From positions 2,432,628 through 2,496,627 of the forward strand of contig NZ_CP116619.1 of the NCBI RefSeq assembly GCF_030409055.1: 64,000 nt of DNA. Reading direction: 5' to 3'. The notes below the pieces were generated by a model, which was not told the origin of the DNA, ran no database searches, and worked only from the letters and a program-made list of their open reading frames with translations. The stretch's first letter is position 1; each line of letters opens with the position of its first letter. Of this stretch, positions 17,175-26,507 are shown in pieces. A program made the position numbers and the translations under genes. The stretch comes from Trichocoleus desertorum NBK24. GTDB lineage: Bacteria > Cyanobacteriota > Cyanobacteriia > FACHB-46.

Positions 17175-17981
17175 CTATTGAGCAGGCTGAACTTGATCGG
17201 GCTGTGCCTGACTAGGTTGAACCTGACTGGGTTGAGCCTGAACAGGTTGAGGACTGGGTTGAGGAGTGGGTTGAGGAGTGGATTGAACTTCAGGAAGTTG
17301 AGTTTCTTGAGCAGGCGCAGAATCAGGTCTGGTTTGACGTGCTAAATACTGACTCAACGCATAAGCCAAATCCCCTCTAGTAATCGGCTGGAGCGGGTTA
17401 ATCTGATCTGCGTTTACATTCACAAAACCTTCATTCAAGGCCGTTGCCATTGCTTTGCGTGCCCAGGTAGGAATGCTTTGCGAATCAGGATAACGAGCCA
17501 AAATTGCGTTTACAGTGGCATCTGGGAACTGATACACCCCATAGGCTTGAGCAAAAATTGCCAAAGCTTCGGCTCTGGTCATTTTCTGATTTGGGTAAAA
17601 CAGCCGACCCCGATACCCAGTCATAGTGCCTGTCTTTAGCACCGTTTGAATGTCTTTGTAACCCCAGTAATTAGGTGAGACATCATCGACCGGGACTGGC
17701 TCACTCTGCTTAGCCGCTGCTCGCTGATTCAACTGAAAGGTTTTTACCAAAATGGAGGCGAGTTCAGCGCGACTGAGTAAGTCGTTCTCACGGAAATTGC
17801 CATTAATATCTTTCGTCATCAAACCAGATGCAATCACCTGAGCGATCGGATCAGCCACAGGTGTTGTCACCTCTACAGGCTCGCCCAAGGGGGGTGCTTC
17901 TGGAATCGATTGCGCTTGGACTACTAGTTGCAATCCTTGTAGCAACATCACTAGAGAAATAGCGCTGAGTAAGCGGTGCAT
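17175..17981 (-). CDS. Secreted S-layer-homology domain protein
   Basis: A 268-residue exported protein with a signal peptide (LLSAISLVMLLQGLQLVVQA, cleavage near residue 24). SLH-type repeats span about 45-215: VIASGLMTKDINGNFRENDLLSRAE, then a PNQKMTRAEALAIFAQAYGVY repeat, then PLQPITRGDLAYALSQYLA. SLH domains bind secondary cell-wall polymer or peptidoglycan. The tail after residue 220 is low-complexity Pro/Gln with tandem Q-P-S-Q-(V/A) units and may be a spacer in the periplasm. Confidence 0.85.
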   Translation of the reverse strand: MHRLLSAISLVMLLQGLQLVVQAQSIPEAPPLGEPVEVTTPVADPIAQVIASGLMTKDINGNFRENDLLSRAELASILVKTFQLNQRAAAKQSEPVPVDDVSPNYWGYKDIQTVLKTGTMTGYRGRLFYPNQKMTRAEALAIFAQAYGVYQFPDATVNAILARYPDSQSIPTWARKAMATALNEGFVNVNADQINPLQPITRGDLAYALSQYLARQTRPDSAPAQETQLPEVQSTPQPTPQPSPQPVQAQPSQVQPSQAQPDQVQPAQ

Positions 17982-18209
17982 CTTGATAAATCCCTCCTGA
18001 CTGTGCCAACTCTACGAATTACCTATCCTTCACACCCGCTAGAGTCTTTGAATCAACACTCTCAGCGAAGTTTACGGATCAGGTTTAACGAACGTGCTAG
18101 AGATTGCGTCGTTCAGTGAGGCCAATCTAGTTGATGACCCCGACCGTCCAGTTGACGAGTCAATCAGATTTATGTTTCAGCAAATTTACTCATCGGCGAT
18201 CGCGCAGGT

Positions 18210-19433
18210 TTAATTTGGGTCTGCGATCGCAGCTAACACTACTTTGGGAGCCAATTTATCCTTAAACCAAATAATTCGCGCGGGTGTATCTTGCACCTTC
18301 ACGCCTGCTTTTTCTAGGTTTAAGCGCTCGGAGATCGCCAGAATCAAGTTGTCGCAACCCGATTGGCGCACTTGGGAGAATTTTTTGCGGAGATATTCCG
18401 GTCGCCAATAACCCACGATTTCTAAAAGAAATGTGCGCCCGTCAGGATGGACGAGGCGAAAGTCGGGAATCATCACACTGCCTGGAATCGGAATTAGATC
18501 TACTTCTCGTTCCAATTTCCACTCAGATTTCAAGGAATCCCAGCGATCGGCGAAGGAGGCTTCCAACATGCTGTCGTAGGGCTTGCCGGGGGGATAATGC
18601 GTTACCAAACCACAATCGTCTTTAAGACTAAAGTGGCGTAGTTTGGGTTCATTGGTGTAAAAGTCACGGGTTTGTAAAGTAGCTTTCAGGTTCCACTTCG
18701 TGACATGCAGCATGGCTGGAATGAGTTTAGCGATATCCAAGCCGTAGCGGGTGCTGACTTTGAACAAACTAGCAGGCCCATCAATCGTGATTGTAAAGCC
18801 ATGATCCGCGTCGCCTTCAATGTAGGTCATCAGTTGAAACAGCTTCAGGTAGCGGAACAGCAGCTTGTATTCACCCGGATCGTTTCGATGCACATTCAGG
18901 ATAATATGGCTGGCTTTGTAGAATACGCCCTGCACTTGCGACAGGTTGTAGCGATGCAGCAGCGCTTCGGGCGTGGGTTCTTCAAATTGGGTGAGGATGC
19001 GGTTCTCTGCCAAGTCTGCATATAAACCCGCGCGAATCTGATCTGGAAAAACTTCTCGCTCTAATTCTTTGCTCAACAGATCTGCTAAGCGATCCAAAGT
19101 CTGAGGAGTCGCTTGGGGGCTGGGCAGGGTGTTCGCCGCAAAAGCAAAGACTCGTTCTCGTAACTGCTGCGGCTCTAGGGGGCTAATGATCTCGAAGGTA
19201 CACATGGCACTCTTAAGCAAATGTGCCAAACCCCGCTTCATCCGGTAGTCGGGGGTATCTCCTTCTAGCTCTTGCAGTTGCCGATTCAGTTCTCCCTGCG
19301 TCTGCCCTACCGCATCTCGAAACAGAGAAATTAGCTCAGTGGCGATCGCTACATTTGTCGCCTCAATCTTCAGGCGTTTCGGGATGATCTCCTCCCCACT
19401 GTATCGGTGAATCAGCAGCTCGGTGGGTAGCAT
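18210..19433 (-). CDS. DUF790 nuclease, Bax1-like partner of XPB
   Basis: A 407-residue DUF790 protein starting MLPTELLIHRYSGEEIIPKR, a standard family opening. The C-terminal third has a nuclease-like core: PDFRLVHPDGRTFLLEIVGYW, then PEYLRKKFSQV. In archaea, Bax1 binds XPB helicase and cuts near the unwound junction. Here the gene follows the XPB-like helicase gene and overlaps its last 71 bases in another frame, consistent with a tightly coupled operon. The nuclease role is by homology. Confidence 0.85.
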   Translation of the reverse strand: MLPTELLIHRYSGEEIIPKRLKIEATNVAIATELISLFRDAVGQTQGELNRQLQELEGDTPDYRMKRGLAHLLKSAMCTFEIISPLEPQQLRERVFAFAANTLPSPQATPQTLDRLADLLSKELEREVFPDQIRAGLYADLAENRILTQFEEPTPEALLHRYNLSQVQGVFYKASHIILNVHRNDPGEYKLLFRYLKLFQLMTYIEGDADHGFTITIDGPASLFKVSTRYGLDIAKLIPAMLHVTKWNLKATLQTRDFYTNEPKLRHFSLKDDCGLVTHYPPGKPYDSMLEASFADRWDSLKSEWKLEREVDLIPIPGSVMIPDFRLVHPDGRTFLLEIVGYWRPEYLRKKFSQVRQSGCDNLILAISERLNLEKAGVKVQDTPARIIWFKDKLAPKVVLAAIADPN

Positions 19434-20904
19434 GGGCGCTTATCTCGTAAGGGCTAGATATGGGATTTGAGGGAACAATTTCTAATTGTCGGGGTTGCTG
19501 TGCAGGTTTGGGCTTGAATTTGGCAGTAGTCGAGGCAGTAGTAGAACGACGGCGATCAGAGGTGTTTTCTTCGCTGGTCTGCTCTGCCACCACTTCATAC
19601 AGCATGGCTAATTTCTCGCCTTCTTTGCTGCGTCGGAGCACGCGACCTAAGCGTTGAATAAACTCTCGTTGTGAGCCTGTGCCAGAGAGAATGACTGCAA
19701 CACTAGCTTCTGGCACATCTACGCCTTCGTTGAGTACGTGAGATGTCACCAAGGTTTTGTAAGTGCCGTTGCGAAAGCGGTCTAGAATTTCGTGGCGTTC
19801 CTTAACCGGGGTTTGGTGGGTTAGGGCTGGAATCAAAAAGTTTTGTGAGATCCGATAAACCGTGGCATTGTCGTTGGTGAAGATGAGGATGCGTTCTGGG
19901 TAGTGCTGCGACAACAAATCTGCTAGGACTCGGAGCTTTCCTTCTGTGCCTAAAGCGATCTCCTTCGACTCTCGGTGGGCTAACATCGCTCTCCGTCCTG
20001 CCTGCGATCGCGCACTCGCCTGCACAAATCGCTGCCATCCCTGGATGCTGCCCAAACGGATATTCACATCCTGCAAAAACTGATTCCGCGTCTTGATCAA
20101 CTCATCGTAGCGATCGCGCTCTTGAGCCGACAGTTTTACCTTAATCTGCACCACTTCATGATTTGCCAGTGCAGTTCCAGAGAGTTCTTCAGGTGTGCGG
20201 CGATAGACTTCTGGCCCTACCAGGGTTTCAAGATCGGCATGTCTCCCATCCGCTCTTTCTGGCGTAGCAGTGAGACCTAAGCGGTAAGGAGCGATCGCAA
20301 ACTCAGCAATCACTCGGTTAAAGTCGCTGGGTAAGTGATGGCACTCGTCAAAAATCAGCAACGCATATTGGTTGCCCAAGGATTCAGCATTGATGGCGGC
20401 GCTGTCATAAGTAGAGACGAGGATGGGAGTGCGATCGCGGGAGCCTCCGCCTAGCAAACCAATTTCTACATCTGGGAAAGCAGCCATTAGGTGGGCGTAC
20501 CACTGGTGCATCAAGTCTAAAGTGGGCACCACGATCAGCGTATGGCGGGGCGTGGCTTGCATCGCCATTTGCGCTAGATAGGTCTTCCCTGCCGCTGTGG
20601 GCAATACCACCACTCCCTGCCGTCCCGCCTCAATCCAGGCCGCTAGCGCCTCGCTTTGGTGGGGATAAGGTTGCATCTCCACACTTGCTACCAAGGGCAA
20701 CGGTGCAAAAATTCGGGCTTGATCTTCAAAGGCGGTGCCATCAGATTGCAACGCTTCTACCAATTCGCGGTAATGAATCGCCGGAATTCGGAAGCGTTCT
20801 ACCCGGTCATCCCAAGTGGCAAACTCAATCCACGCCTTACCTTTCGGTGGTGGATGCAGAATCAATGTACCCCGATCAAAGGAGAGCGTAGGAGTGCGAG
20901 CCAT
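19363..20904 (-). CDS. XPB-family DNA helicase (SF2)
   Basis: A 513-residue helicase. Motif I is LPTAAGKTYLAQMA near residue 100, motif II is LLIFDECHHLP, motif III GLTATPER, and motif VI QRLGRVLRRS. An N-terminal segment (LSFDRGTLILHPP, DDRVERFRIPAIHYRELVEAL) resembles the damage-recognition region of XPB. It ends in a Thr/Pro/Lys-rich extension that overlaps the DUF790 start by 71 bases. The XPB-Bax1 pairing implies DNA repair by unwinding and incision, as inferred from archaeal work. Confidence 0.88.
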   Translation of the reverse strand: MARTPTLSFDRGTLILHPPPKGKAWIEFATWDDRVERFRIPAIHYRELVEALQSDGTAFEDQARIFAPLPLVASVEMQPYPHQSEALAAWIEAGRQGVVVLPTAAGKTYLAQMAMQATPRHTLIVVPTLDLMHQWYAHLMAAFPDVEIGLLGGGSRDRTPILVSTYDSAAINAESLGNQYALLIFDECHHLPSDFNRVIAEFAIAPYRLGLTATPERADGRHADLETLVGPEVYRRTPEELSGTALANHEVVQIKVKLSAQERDRYDELIKTRNQFLQDVNIRLGSIQGWQRFVQASARSQAGRRAMLAHRESKEIALGTEGKLRVLADLLSQHYPERILIFTNDNATVYRISQNFLIPALTHQTPVKERHEILDRFRNGTYKTLVTSHVLNEGVDVPEASVAVILSGTGSQREFIQRLGRVLRRSKEGEKLAMLYEVVAEQTSEENTSDRRRSTTASTTAKFKPKPAQQPRQLEIVPSNPISSPYEISAHATHRAADSPIQWGGDHPETPED

Positions 20905-20930
20905 CAGTCCCTAACAGTTGTTCTCTCCGC

Positions 20931-21374
20931 TCATTGTAGAGGTTTGGCGGAATCCGGGCGATCGCGGGTCTGCGGCAAATTTAGTATCGTGGCCTGCCGT
21001 AAGAACAATAACGGAATGCTCAACACACCAAAACAAATCACGACTCCGGTCATAATCCACACCATGAGCCGATTCGGTCGATAGTTGCCCCGCTCAATTT
21101 GCCAAAACACTTGGTTGTAGTTCCACGCCGCTCCCACAATCGCTACGATGCCAAAAATCACCAACCCCAACCCCAAATTCTCAGAATTAAATACAGGGTG
21201 AGCTGTAGAAGGCTGTTGAGTTAAAGTGGCTTGCAGTTGTCGCAGAAACAAGCCGAAGCGGGCGATCGCAAAGCCAAATCCAATCAGCGCGATCGAGGTT
21301 CGTAGCCAAGCCAGAAAAGTTCGTTCGTTGGCTTGGTGTTCACGTTGGCGATCGACCTGTGGCTTTTGAGTCAT
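20931..21374 (-). CDS. DUF202 (YidH-family) membrane protein
   Basis: A 147-residue protein with the family signature RTFLAWLRTSIALIGFGFAIARFG at about residues 18-41. Two more membrane segments follow (LGLGLVIFGIVAIVGAAWNY and LMVWIMTGVVICFGVLSIPL). Its function is unknown. It lies between the XPB gene and the radical-SAM gene, all on the minus strand, with 26- and 25-base gaps that allow one transcript. Confidence 0.85.
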   Translation of the reverse strand: MTQKPQVDRQREHQANERTFLAWLRTSIALIGFGFAIARFGLFLRQLQATLTQQPSTAHPVFNSENLGLGLVIFGIVAIVGAAWNYNQVFWQIERGNYRPNRLMVWIMTGVVICFGVLSIPLLFLRQATILNLPQTRDRPDSAKPLQ

Positions 21375-21399
21375 GCCTGAGGAAATGCTGGTGGCAGCG

Positions 21400-22986
21400 T
21401 CATAGCCTAACTAGCGTGGGTTCGGCTTTAGTTACCACAGGGGTCGTAGTCGGGTCGTAGCCGAGCTGTTCAGTAATTCGTTGTTTCGCTAAAACCCGAT
21501 ATTCCCAAAAGTGCTCTCCCACAGCGCATAGGCTCAAATACATGGCTAGAGTCTGGGGTTTAGTCCGGGCGATCGCCCACAACTGTCGCCAAAACTGCCC
21601 GCGAATTTCGGGTCGGCGTATCCCTTGATGCCAGATTAACTGGCTAACCAGCCGCAACCCTCTACCTGGTGTAAACTGCATTGTCTGCTTACGGCCTGAG
21701 GGAGGCGTGATGTTGAGACATTGCTGAAAGCATCGCCGCAGGTAGTTAGCAGGTTCATACAAAGTCCAAAAACCCTCTACATACTCCTTAGCAATCTCCG
21801 CGATCGGTCGGGTGGGAACGAAATTCATCAGGGTGTTTTGATCACCCACATCCGTTACACCTACGCCTTCAACCAAGCGTTTTTCTTGTTGCAGTCGATT
21901 CCACAGAGCCGTGTTGGGCAGGGCTTGCAAAATTCCTAGCATGGGCTGAGGGATACTGGTTTGTTCGACAAAAGCTTGGATTCGCTCCCCTGCCCCTGAG
22001 CGCTCTCCATCAAAGCCCAAGATAAACCCAGCGTAGATCAGCAATCCTGCCTCATTGATTTTGCGGCAAGCCTCGATCAGCGGATTCCGAGTATTCTGCA
22101 TCTTGCGCGTCACTTGGAGACTGTCTTGATCCGGCGTTTCAATACCGAGGAAGACGGCATAGAAACCTGCTTCTCGCATCATTTGTAGCAGTTCATCATC
22201 TTCTGCCAAGTTCACCGAAGCTTCGGTCATAAAGGTGAAGGGATAGTCATGCTCCTGCATCCAGGGAATCAGTTCCCGGAGAAAGCGTTTGACGTTGCGC
22301 TGATTGCCAATAAAGTTGTCATCCACAATAAAGAGCGAGCCTCGCCAGCCCAAGTCATACAGCGCTTGCAACTCGGCTAAAGCTTGCTGTGGTTCTTTGG
22401 TACGCGGTTTGCGACCGTAGAGCGTGATGATGTCACAAAACTCGCAATTAAAAGGACAACCCCGCGAAAACTGGATCGCCATCATAAAGTAGGCATCGCG
22501 TTGCAGCAAATCGAAACGAGGCAGAGGACTTAAGCTGACATCTGGTTTTTCGAGAGAACGAAAGACGCCTTGAGATTCTCCTTGCGCGATCGCCGCCAAA
22601 AATTGCGGTACTGTCATCTCCCCTTCATCTAGGATCAGATAATGCGCTCCAGAGGCTAAAGCGTCTTGCGGTACCGATGTGGGATACGGCCCACCCACGG
22701 CCACTTTCTTGCCCAATTGCACTGCTTTTTGAATTAGGGCGTGGAAGTCTGGTTTCTGCACCAGCATGGCTGAGAGGATAACTATGTCACACCATTCCCA
22801 GTCCGCCTCAGTTTCAACCTTGACGTTGCGATCGTAGAAGCGAATCTCCCAATCCTGCGGTAAGAGCGCAGCAACGGTAATGATGCCTAAGGGTGGAATG
22901 ACAGCTTTGAGTCCAGCCATCTCCATACAACGATCGTACGACCAAAAGGACTGAGGAAACCGAGGATAGAGCAGTAGTGCTTTCAT
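21400..22986 (-). CDS. B12-binding radical SAM protein (DUF4070), HpnP-like architecture
   Basis: A 528-residue protein. An N-terminal cobalamin-binding-like domain spans about 1-150 (MKALLLYPRFPQSFWSYDRC, PPLGIITVAALLP). The radical SAM core has the cluster motif C-PFN-C-EF-C near residue 180, and a DUF4070-type region is C-terminal. This is the layout of the hopanoid C-2 methylase HpnP and of many cyanobacterial paralogues; the sequence alone does not let me assign hopanoid methylation. It could equally methylate another unactivated carbon. Confidence 0.8.
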   Translation of the reverse strand: MKALLLYPRFPQSFWSYDRCMEMAGLKAVIPPLGIITVAALLPQDWEIRFYDRNVKVETEADWEWCDIVILSAMLVQKPDFHALIQKAVQLGKKVAVGGPYPTSVPQDALASGAHYLILDEGEMTVPQFLAAIAQGESQGVFRSLEKPDVSLSPLPRFDLLQRDAYFMMAIQFSRGCPFNCEFCDIITLYGRKPRTKEPQQALAELQALYDLGWRGSLFIVDDNFIGNQRNVKRFLRELIPWMQEHDYPFTFMTEASVNLAEDDELLQMMREAGFYAVFLGIETPDQDSLQVTRKMQNTRNPLIEACRKINEAGLLIYAGFILGFDGERSGAGERIQAFVEQTSIPQPMLGILQALPNTALWNRLQQEKRLVEGVGVTDVGDQNTLMNFVPTRPIAEIAKEYVEGFWTLYEPANYLRRCFQQCLNITPPSGRKQTMQFTPGRGLRLVSQLIWHQGIRRPEIRGQFWRQLWAIARTKPQTLAMYLSLCAVGEHFWEYRVLAKQRITEQLGYDPTTTPVVTKAEPTLVRL

Positions 22987-23164
22987 AGTGTCCTGAGTAT
23001 GGCTTTAGCCTTACCTTGGCAAGAGAAAATACACCCTACATCCCACACAAGACAGATCTTCTTCAGGAAAGCCTGAGCCACCACTCAGGACTCAACTATC
23101 AGCTTTAATCTTCTGACAGCTTCAACTCGCTCTCGATCTTGTATATACCCAGTTCTAGCCCTAT

Positions 23165-24241
23165 TTAGGAATTGCTTGAGGTCGCTAAACTGTCACGCCC
23201 TTCCAACAAGGCAGTCACTGCATTGACGACTACTTGGGCAGATCCTGCAAAGAATTTCTGGTCAATGGTCTCTGGGGTATCGCTAGATTGATGGTAATGG
23301 GGTGTGCGGAAATTTGCTGTATCTGTAATGACTACGGCACCAATTCCCTTTTGCCAGAACGGCGCATGATCGCTACGGAGTAAATCTGGAGTCAACAAAC
23401 CCCGCAACGGTATAGGTAGAGTAATCACAGAGGGTAGATCAGGTTTGGCGGGTTGATGAAAAGCTGCTAGCAAGGGTAAATGTTCCTGATCGCCAATGGC
23501 TGCTAAAAAATCTCCCTGGCTAGTCGTAGGTTGAAAAGGCAACCCAACGGGATAGGTTTGACATCCCGGTTCGTAACAGGCGTACCCTAGCATTTCAGGG
23601 ATAATCACACCTTGCAGATCTTGTAACAGGTTGGCATCAGAGGCAAAGGCAAAGCTGCCGAGCAACCCCCGTTCTTCTTGGTCAAACAAACTTATTTTCA
23701 AAGTGCGGGGAGTCGATCGCGCACCGAGTAACTGAGCTACTTCCAGGGTTGTTGCTACCCCGGTTGCATTATCATCGGCTCCGGGAGACCCCACCACCGT
23801 ATCGAAATGGGCTGCCACGAGAATACTGCCTGCTTGTGGGTCAGTCCCTACTCGCTCAGCTACCACATTCACCCCACCGCTAAACACTTGCAGGTAAGGT
23901 TGCCAACCTGCTTGCTCCAAAGCTTTGAGAATATATTCTCTCGCTTGCAGGCGATCGCTCTCGCTATGCCGCTCAAACGCCAACGCTTGCACATGAGCAA
24001 ACAACCGCTGGGGATTGACCGCAGGAGCATTCACAAGCGGGGATGTAGGTGGTGAAGTTACGCTAGAGTCAGGTGCTGGCGGCGAAAGCTGAGATAACTG
24101 CTCCGACAAGGGGGAATCGTTGCGGAAGTGATTCACAGTGACATAAGCAGGCGATCGCCTATGCCAGGTTTGGCCCACCACTAGCCCTACCACCACTGCC
24201 AGCAAAAAGAGTGCTGCCCAAATCCAATGCCGCTTCCGCAT
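23165..24241 (-). CDS. M28-family zinc aminopeptidase, membrane-anchored
   Basis: A 358-residue peptidase. One N-terminal membrane segment (WIWAALFLLAVVVGLVVG) is followed by a Pro/Ser-rich stretch. The metal site is recognisable: VAAHFDTVVGSPGADDNATG supplies His and Asp, and DQEERGLLGSFAF supplies Glu-Glu. SDHAPFWQKGIGAVVITD and HYHQSSDTPETID complete the M28 pattern. I chose the start MRKRHWIW (24241); the longer frame to 24367 runs back over a 13-bp tandem repeat and is unlikely. It probably acts on the periplasmic side. Confidence 0.88.
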   Translation of the reverse strand: MRKRHWIWAALFLLAVVVGLVVGQTWHRRSPAYVTVNHFRNDSPLSEQLSQLSPPAPDSSVTSPPTSPLVNAPAVNPQRLFAHVQALAFERHSESDRLQAREYILKALEQAGWQPYLQVFSGGVNVVAERVGTDPQAGSILVAAHFDTVVGSPGADDNATGVATTLEVAQLLGARSTPRTLKISLFDQEERGLLGSFAFASDANLLQDLQGVIIPEMLGYACYEPGCQTYPVGLPFQPTTSQGDFLAAIGDQEHLPLLAAFHQPAKPDLPSVITLPIPLRGLLTPDLLRSDHAPFWQKGIGAVVITDTANFRTPHYHQSSDTPETIDQKFFAGSAQVVVNAVTALLEGRDSLATSSNS

Positions 24242-24293
24242 AATTAGCCTGCCGCGATCGCAACTTGGTGATCCTAGCTCGTTTACCATTCTG

Positions 24294-24345
24294 GTTGCAG
24301 GAAGTCGTTGCAGGAAGTGGTTACAGGAAGTGGTTACAGGCAAGA
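24294..24345. repeat. 13-bp minisatellite, four units
   Basis: Four head-to-tail units related to GTTGCAGGAAGTG lie at 24294-24306, 24307-24319, 24320-24332 and 24333-24345. The last unit is degenerate. The array sits in the gap between the divergent peptidase and secreted-protein genes. Confidence 0.8.
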
Positions 24346-24407
24346 TAGAACTACAAGCCAAAAGCAATCGGCTGATCAGATTACGGCTCCTTTACCAGGA
24401 GAAGATC

Positions 24408-24959
24408 ATGACTCCCAAATTAGTTGTTTCATTTACTGCTGGATTGGCTGTTCTGGCTAGTCTCACCGCTAGCCCGCCGCCTGCGATCGCCAGAGACCAA
24501 GTCCCCATCAATAGCATTATCATCAGCGGGGTTGATAGCAGTGGCACCGCCTTTGCTAATCTCTCAGTCCCCAACCGCAGTAATGACCGAGCCTTCTTCG
24601 ACAGCGAACTGAGTCTTTATGACCTGCACATCGCCAAGATGTATGAAGTCACCGCTGCTTTATGTCAACGTCGGCTCACCTTTCCTTTTAACCAGTCCAT
24701 TCAAGTTTTCCAGTGGTCTTATTCAGCCAACAGCATTCCCATTGGTCAATTACAGATTAGCTGCCGTGAAGCTGAAGATGTCGCCAACACCTATGGACGA
24801 GGTTTTTTATCAGAATCTACTGTGATCCGCCGACCTCTAAGCGCGGACTCATCGCCCAGTGCCGAGACTTTCCAAATCCCCACGCTGAACCTCACAGGCT
24901 ATCAAGCGCCACTATGGAAAAGCTTTACCCGTCGGCTACGGCTTAGTGGCAACTATTAG
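24408..24959 (+). CDS. Secreted hypothetical protein
   Basis: A 183-residue protein with a clear signal peptide (LVVSFTAGLAVLASLTASPP, cleavage near AIARD). I place the start at MTPKLVV (24408), preceded by AGGAGAAG. The mature part has two Cys (ALCQRR and ISCREA) that may form a disulphide. No domain is recognised. Both flanks carry 13-bp minisatellites, at 24294-24345 upstream and 24962-25000 downstream. Confidence 0.65.
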   Translation: MTPKLVVSFTAGLAVLASLTASPPPAIARDQVPINSIIISGVDSSGTAFANLSVPNRSNDRAFFDSELSLYDLHIAKMYEVTAALCQRRLTFPFNQSIQVFQWSYSANSIPIGQLQISCREAEDVANTYGRGFLSESTVIRRPLSADSSPSAETFQIPTLNLTGYQAPLWKSFTRRLRLSGNY

Positions 24960-24961
24960 TA

Positions 24962-25000
24962 CCGGGTATTAGAACTGGGTATTAGGACTGGGTATTAGGA
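24962..25000. repeat. 13-bp minisatellite, three units
   Basis: Three adjacent 13-bp units, CCGGGTATTAGAA and two exact copies of CTGGGTATTAGGA, begin a few bases past the preceding stop codon. The unit length equals that of the array at 24294-24345, though the sequence differs. Confidence 0.8.
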
Positions 25001-25005
25001 CTAAG

Positions 25006-26484
25006 TTAAGGTGCAGTTTTGGCCTGTTGTTGCTTGGCGTAGTTGAAGTTGCGTTGGTACTCCTGCAACTTAGTTTGAGCCGTTTCGTAATTTGCACTAT
25101 CAGGTGGCACTTCTTCTAAAAGCAGAATAGCCTGGTTCCACTGACTAGCCACGGTAGACCAATCGCCCTCAGTTTCGGCTGACTGCCCCAAAGTTGAGGC
25201 TTGGGTCGCTCGGTTAATTGCCTGCCGAAATGGATCATTGGCATCGGTTGGTTTACTAGATCGGGCTGGAGCTGCTTTCGGTGATGGAGTCGGCGTTGTC
25301 GTTGACAACTCAGGGGATACTGCTGGATCGGAAAGTGCAGGTGCGGTGACAGGTTCGGGCTGTGGAAGTTGCCGCTGTTGATAGGCATCAATACCAAACC
25401 AAGTGCCCGCCGCGATCGCAAGCCCAGAGAGCACCGCCAGTGTGATTTTGAAAATGCTATAAGGGCGATCGCCTAATACCTCTCCCGTTTGGGCATTCAC
25501 CATTACCTGATACTGCTTATTGTTGAAGCGGTAGGCCGAAAGCCATACAGGCAAAAGAATGTGCTTAAAGGTAATCGCACTATAGGCCGTGGAAACAGAA
25601 TGTACTCGCTGCTCATCCCCACCAATATTGCAGCACACATCCGAGTGAATCACTGGAGCCATCTTGGCTTTAGCAGTTTCAAATCCTTCCTGCAAGCTGA
25701 CTTGATATCGCTGAGCCTTAAACCCTGCCAGAAACGAAGGATTATAGGGAGCCAGTCGAGACAAATCCCAAGGCTCCAACTCTTCTAGGCGCTCAAGATC
25801 TACAGACTGTGAAGCTGCTACCAACAGATCATCAAAGAAGCGATCGACCCGACCCGATACCGAATTCCAGCGAGTATGCCGCACTTGTCGAGTTTTGGTA
25901 ACTGTTTTGCCCTCAGAATCCGTTTCTTGATAAGTTTCGGTTACATAGTAATAAGTGCCGCGCTCCCCTCGGTAATGGCTCACCGTGAACGAATCGTAGG
26001 CCCAGAAGGGCAAGTACATCCCTTGCAGACCCTCGTGTTGCGCCATCTTCTTCAAGCTATTCGGCGCAAACCAGAGACTTCCTAGCCAGTGATGAATTTT
26101 TTCGCGGGCAGCTTTTTGCCCCACACTAAACGGCAACACGGCTTCTGGGGCAATAAGAGGATCTGCCACTTGTGGTTGCGCCACAATACTGGTGCTACAG
26201 AAGGGACATAGCCCAGCCACATCGGGTGGCTCAAACTCAATTTGTGCCCGACAGCCCGGACAAGCCACCTCCATTGCCGTTGCGGAGAGCACCGCCATTT
26301 TCGCCCGACCTGGATTGAGATATTCTTCATACGATCGCTCCACCACTTGTTCGGCGCTTTGAGGAATGATTTCCTCTCGACCGCAGTAAGGACATTTCAG
26401 TTGCCCTGCTTGAGGATTAAATTGCAAACTTGCCCCACAACCAGGACAAGGAAATTGTTTGATCAGCGGTTGGGTGATAGTCAT
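25006..26484 (-). CDS. Zinc-ribbon membrane protein, YdjG-like
   Basis: A 492-residue protein. Two zinc-ribbon-like pairs lie near the N-terminus: C-PG-C with C-PY-C (residues about 13-35), then C-PG-C with C-PF-C (about 74-95). A long conserved middle (YLPFWAYDSFTVSHYRGERG) follows, then one membrane helix (ITLAVLSGLAIAAGTWFGI) and a Pro/Thr-rich tail with helices. The layout resembles B. subtilis YdjG, which works with the SPFH protein YdjI and PspA in membrane stress. The neighbour at 26508-27629 is a YdjI-like SPFH protein, 23 bases upstream. No pspA is in this window. Confidence 0.75.
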   Translation of the reverse strand: MTITQPLIKQFPCPGCGASLQFNPQAGQLKCPYCGREEIIPQSAEQVVERSYEEYLNPGRAKMAVLSATAMEVACPGCRAQIEFEPPDVAGLCPFCSTSIVAQPQVADPLIAPEAVLPFSVGQKAAREKIHHWLGSLWFAPNSLKKMAQHEGLQGMYLPFWAYDSFTVSHYRGERGTYYYVTETYQETDSEGKTVTKTRQVRHTRWNSVSGRVDRFFDDLLVAASQSVDLERLEELEPWDLSRLAPYNPSFLAGFKAQRYQVSLQEGFETAKAKMAPVIHSDVCCNIGGDEQRVHSVSTAYSAITFKHILLPVWLSAYRFNNKQYQVMVNAQTGEVLGDRPYSIFKITLAVLSGLAIAAGTWFGIDAYQQRQLPQPEPVTAPALSDPAVSPELSTTTPTPSPKAAPARSSKPTDANDPFRQAINRATQASTLGQSAETEGDWSTVASQWNQAILLLEEVPPDSANYETAQTKLQEYQRNFNYAKQQQAKTAP

Positions 26485-26507
26485 GATGGCTGGTTTAGCT
26501 CACTGGT

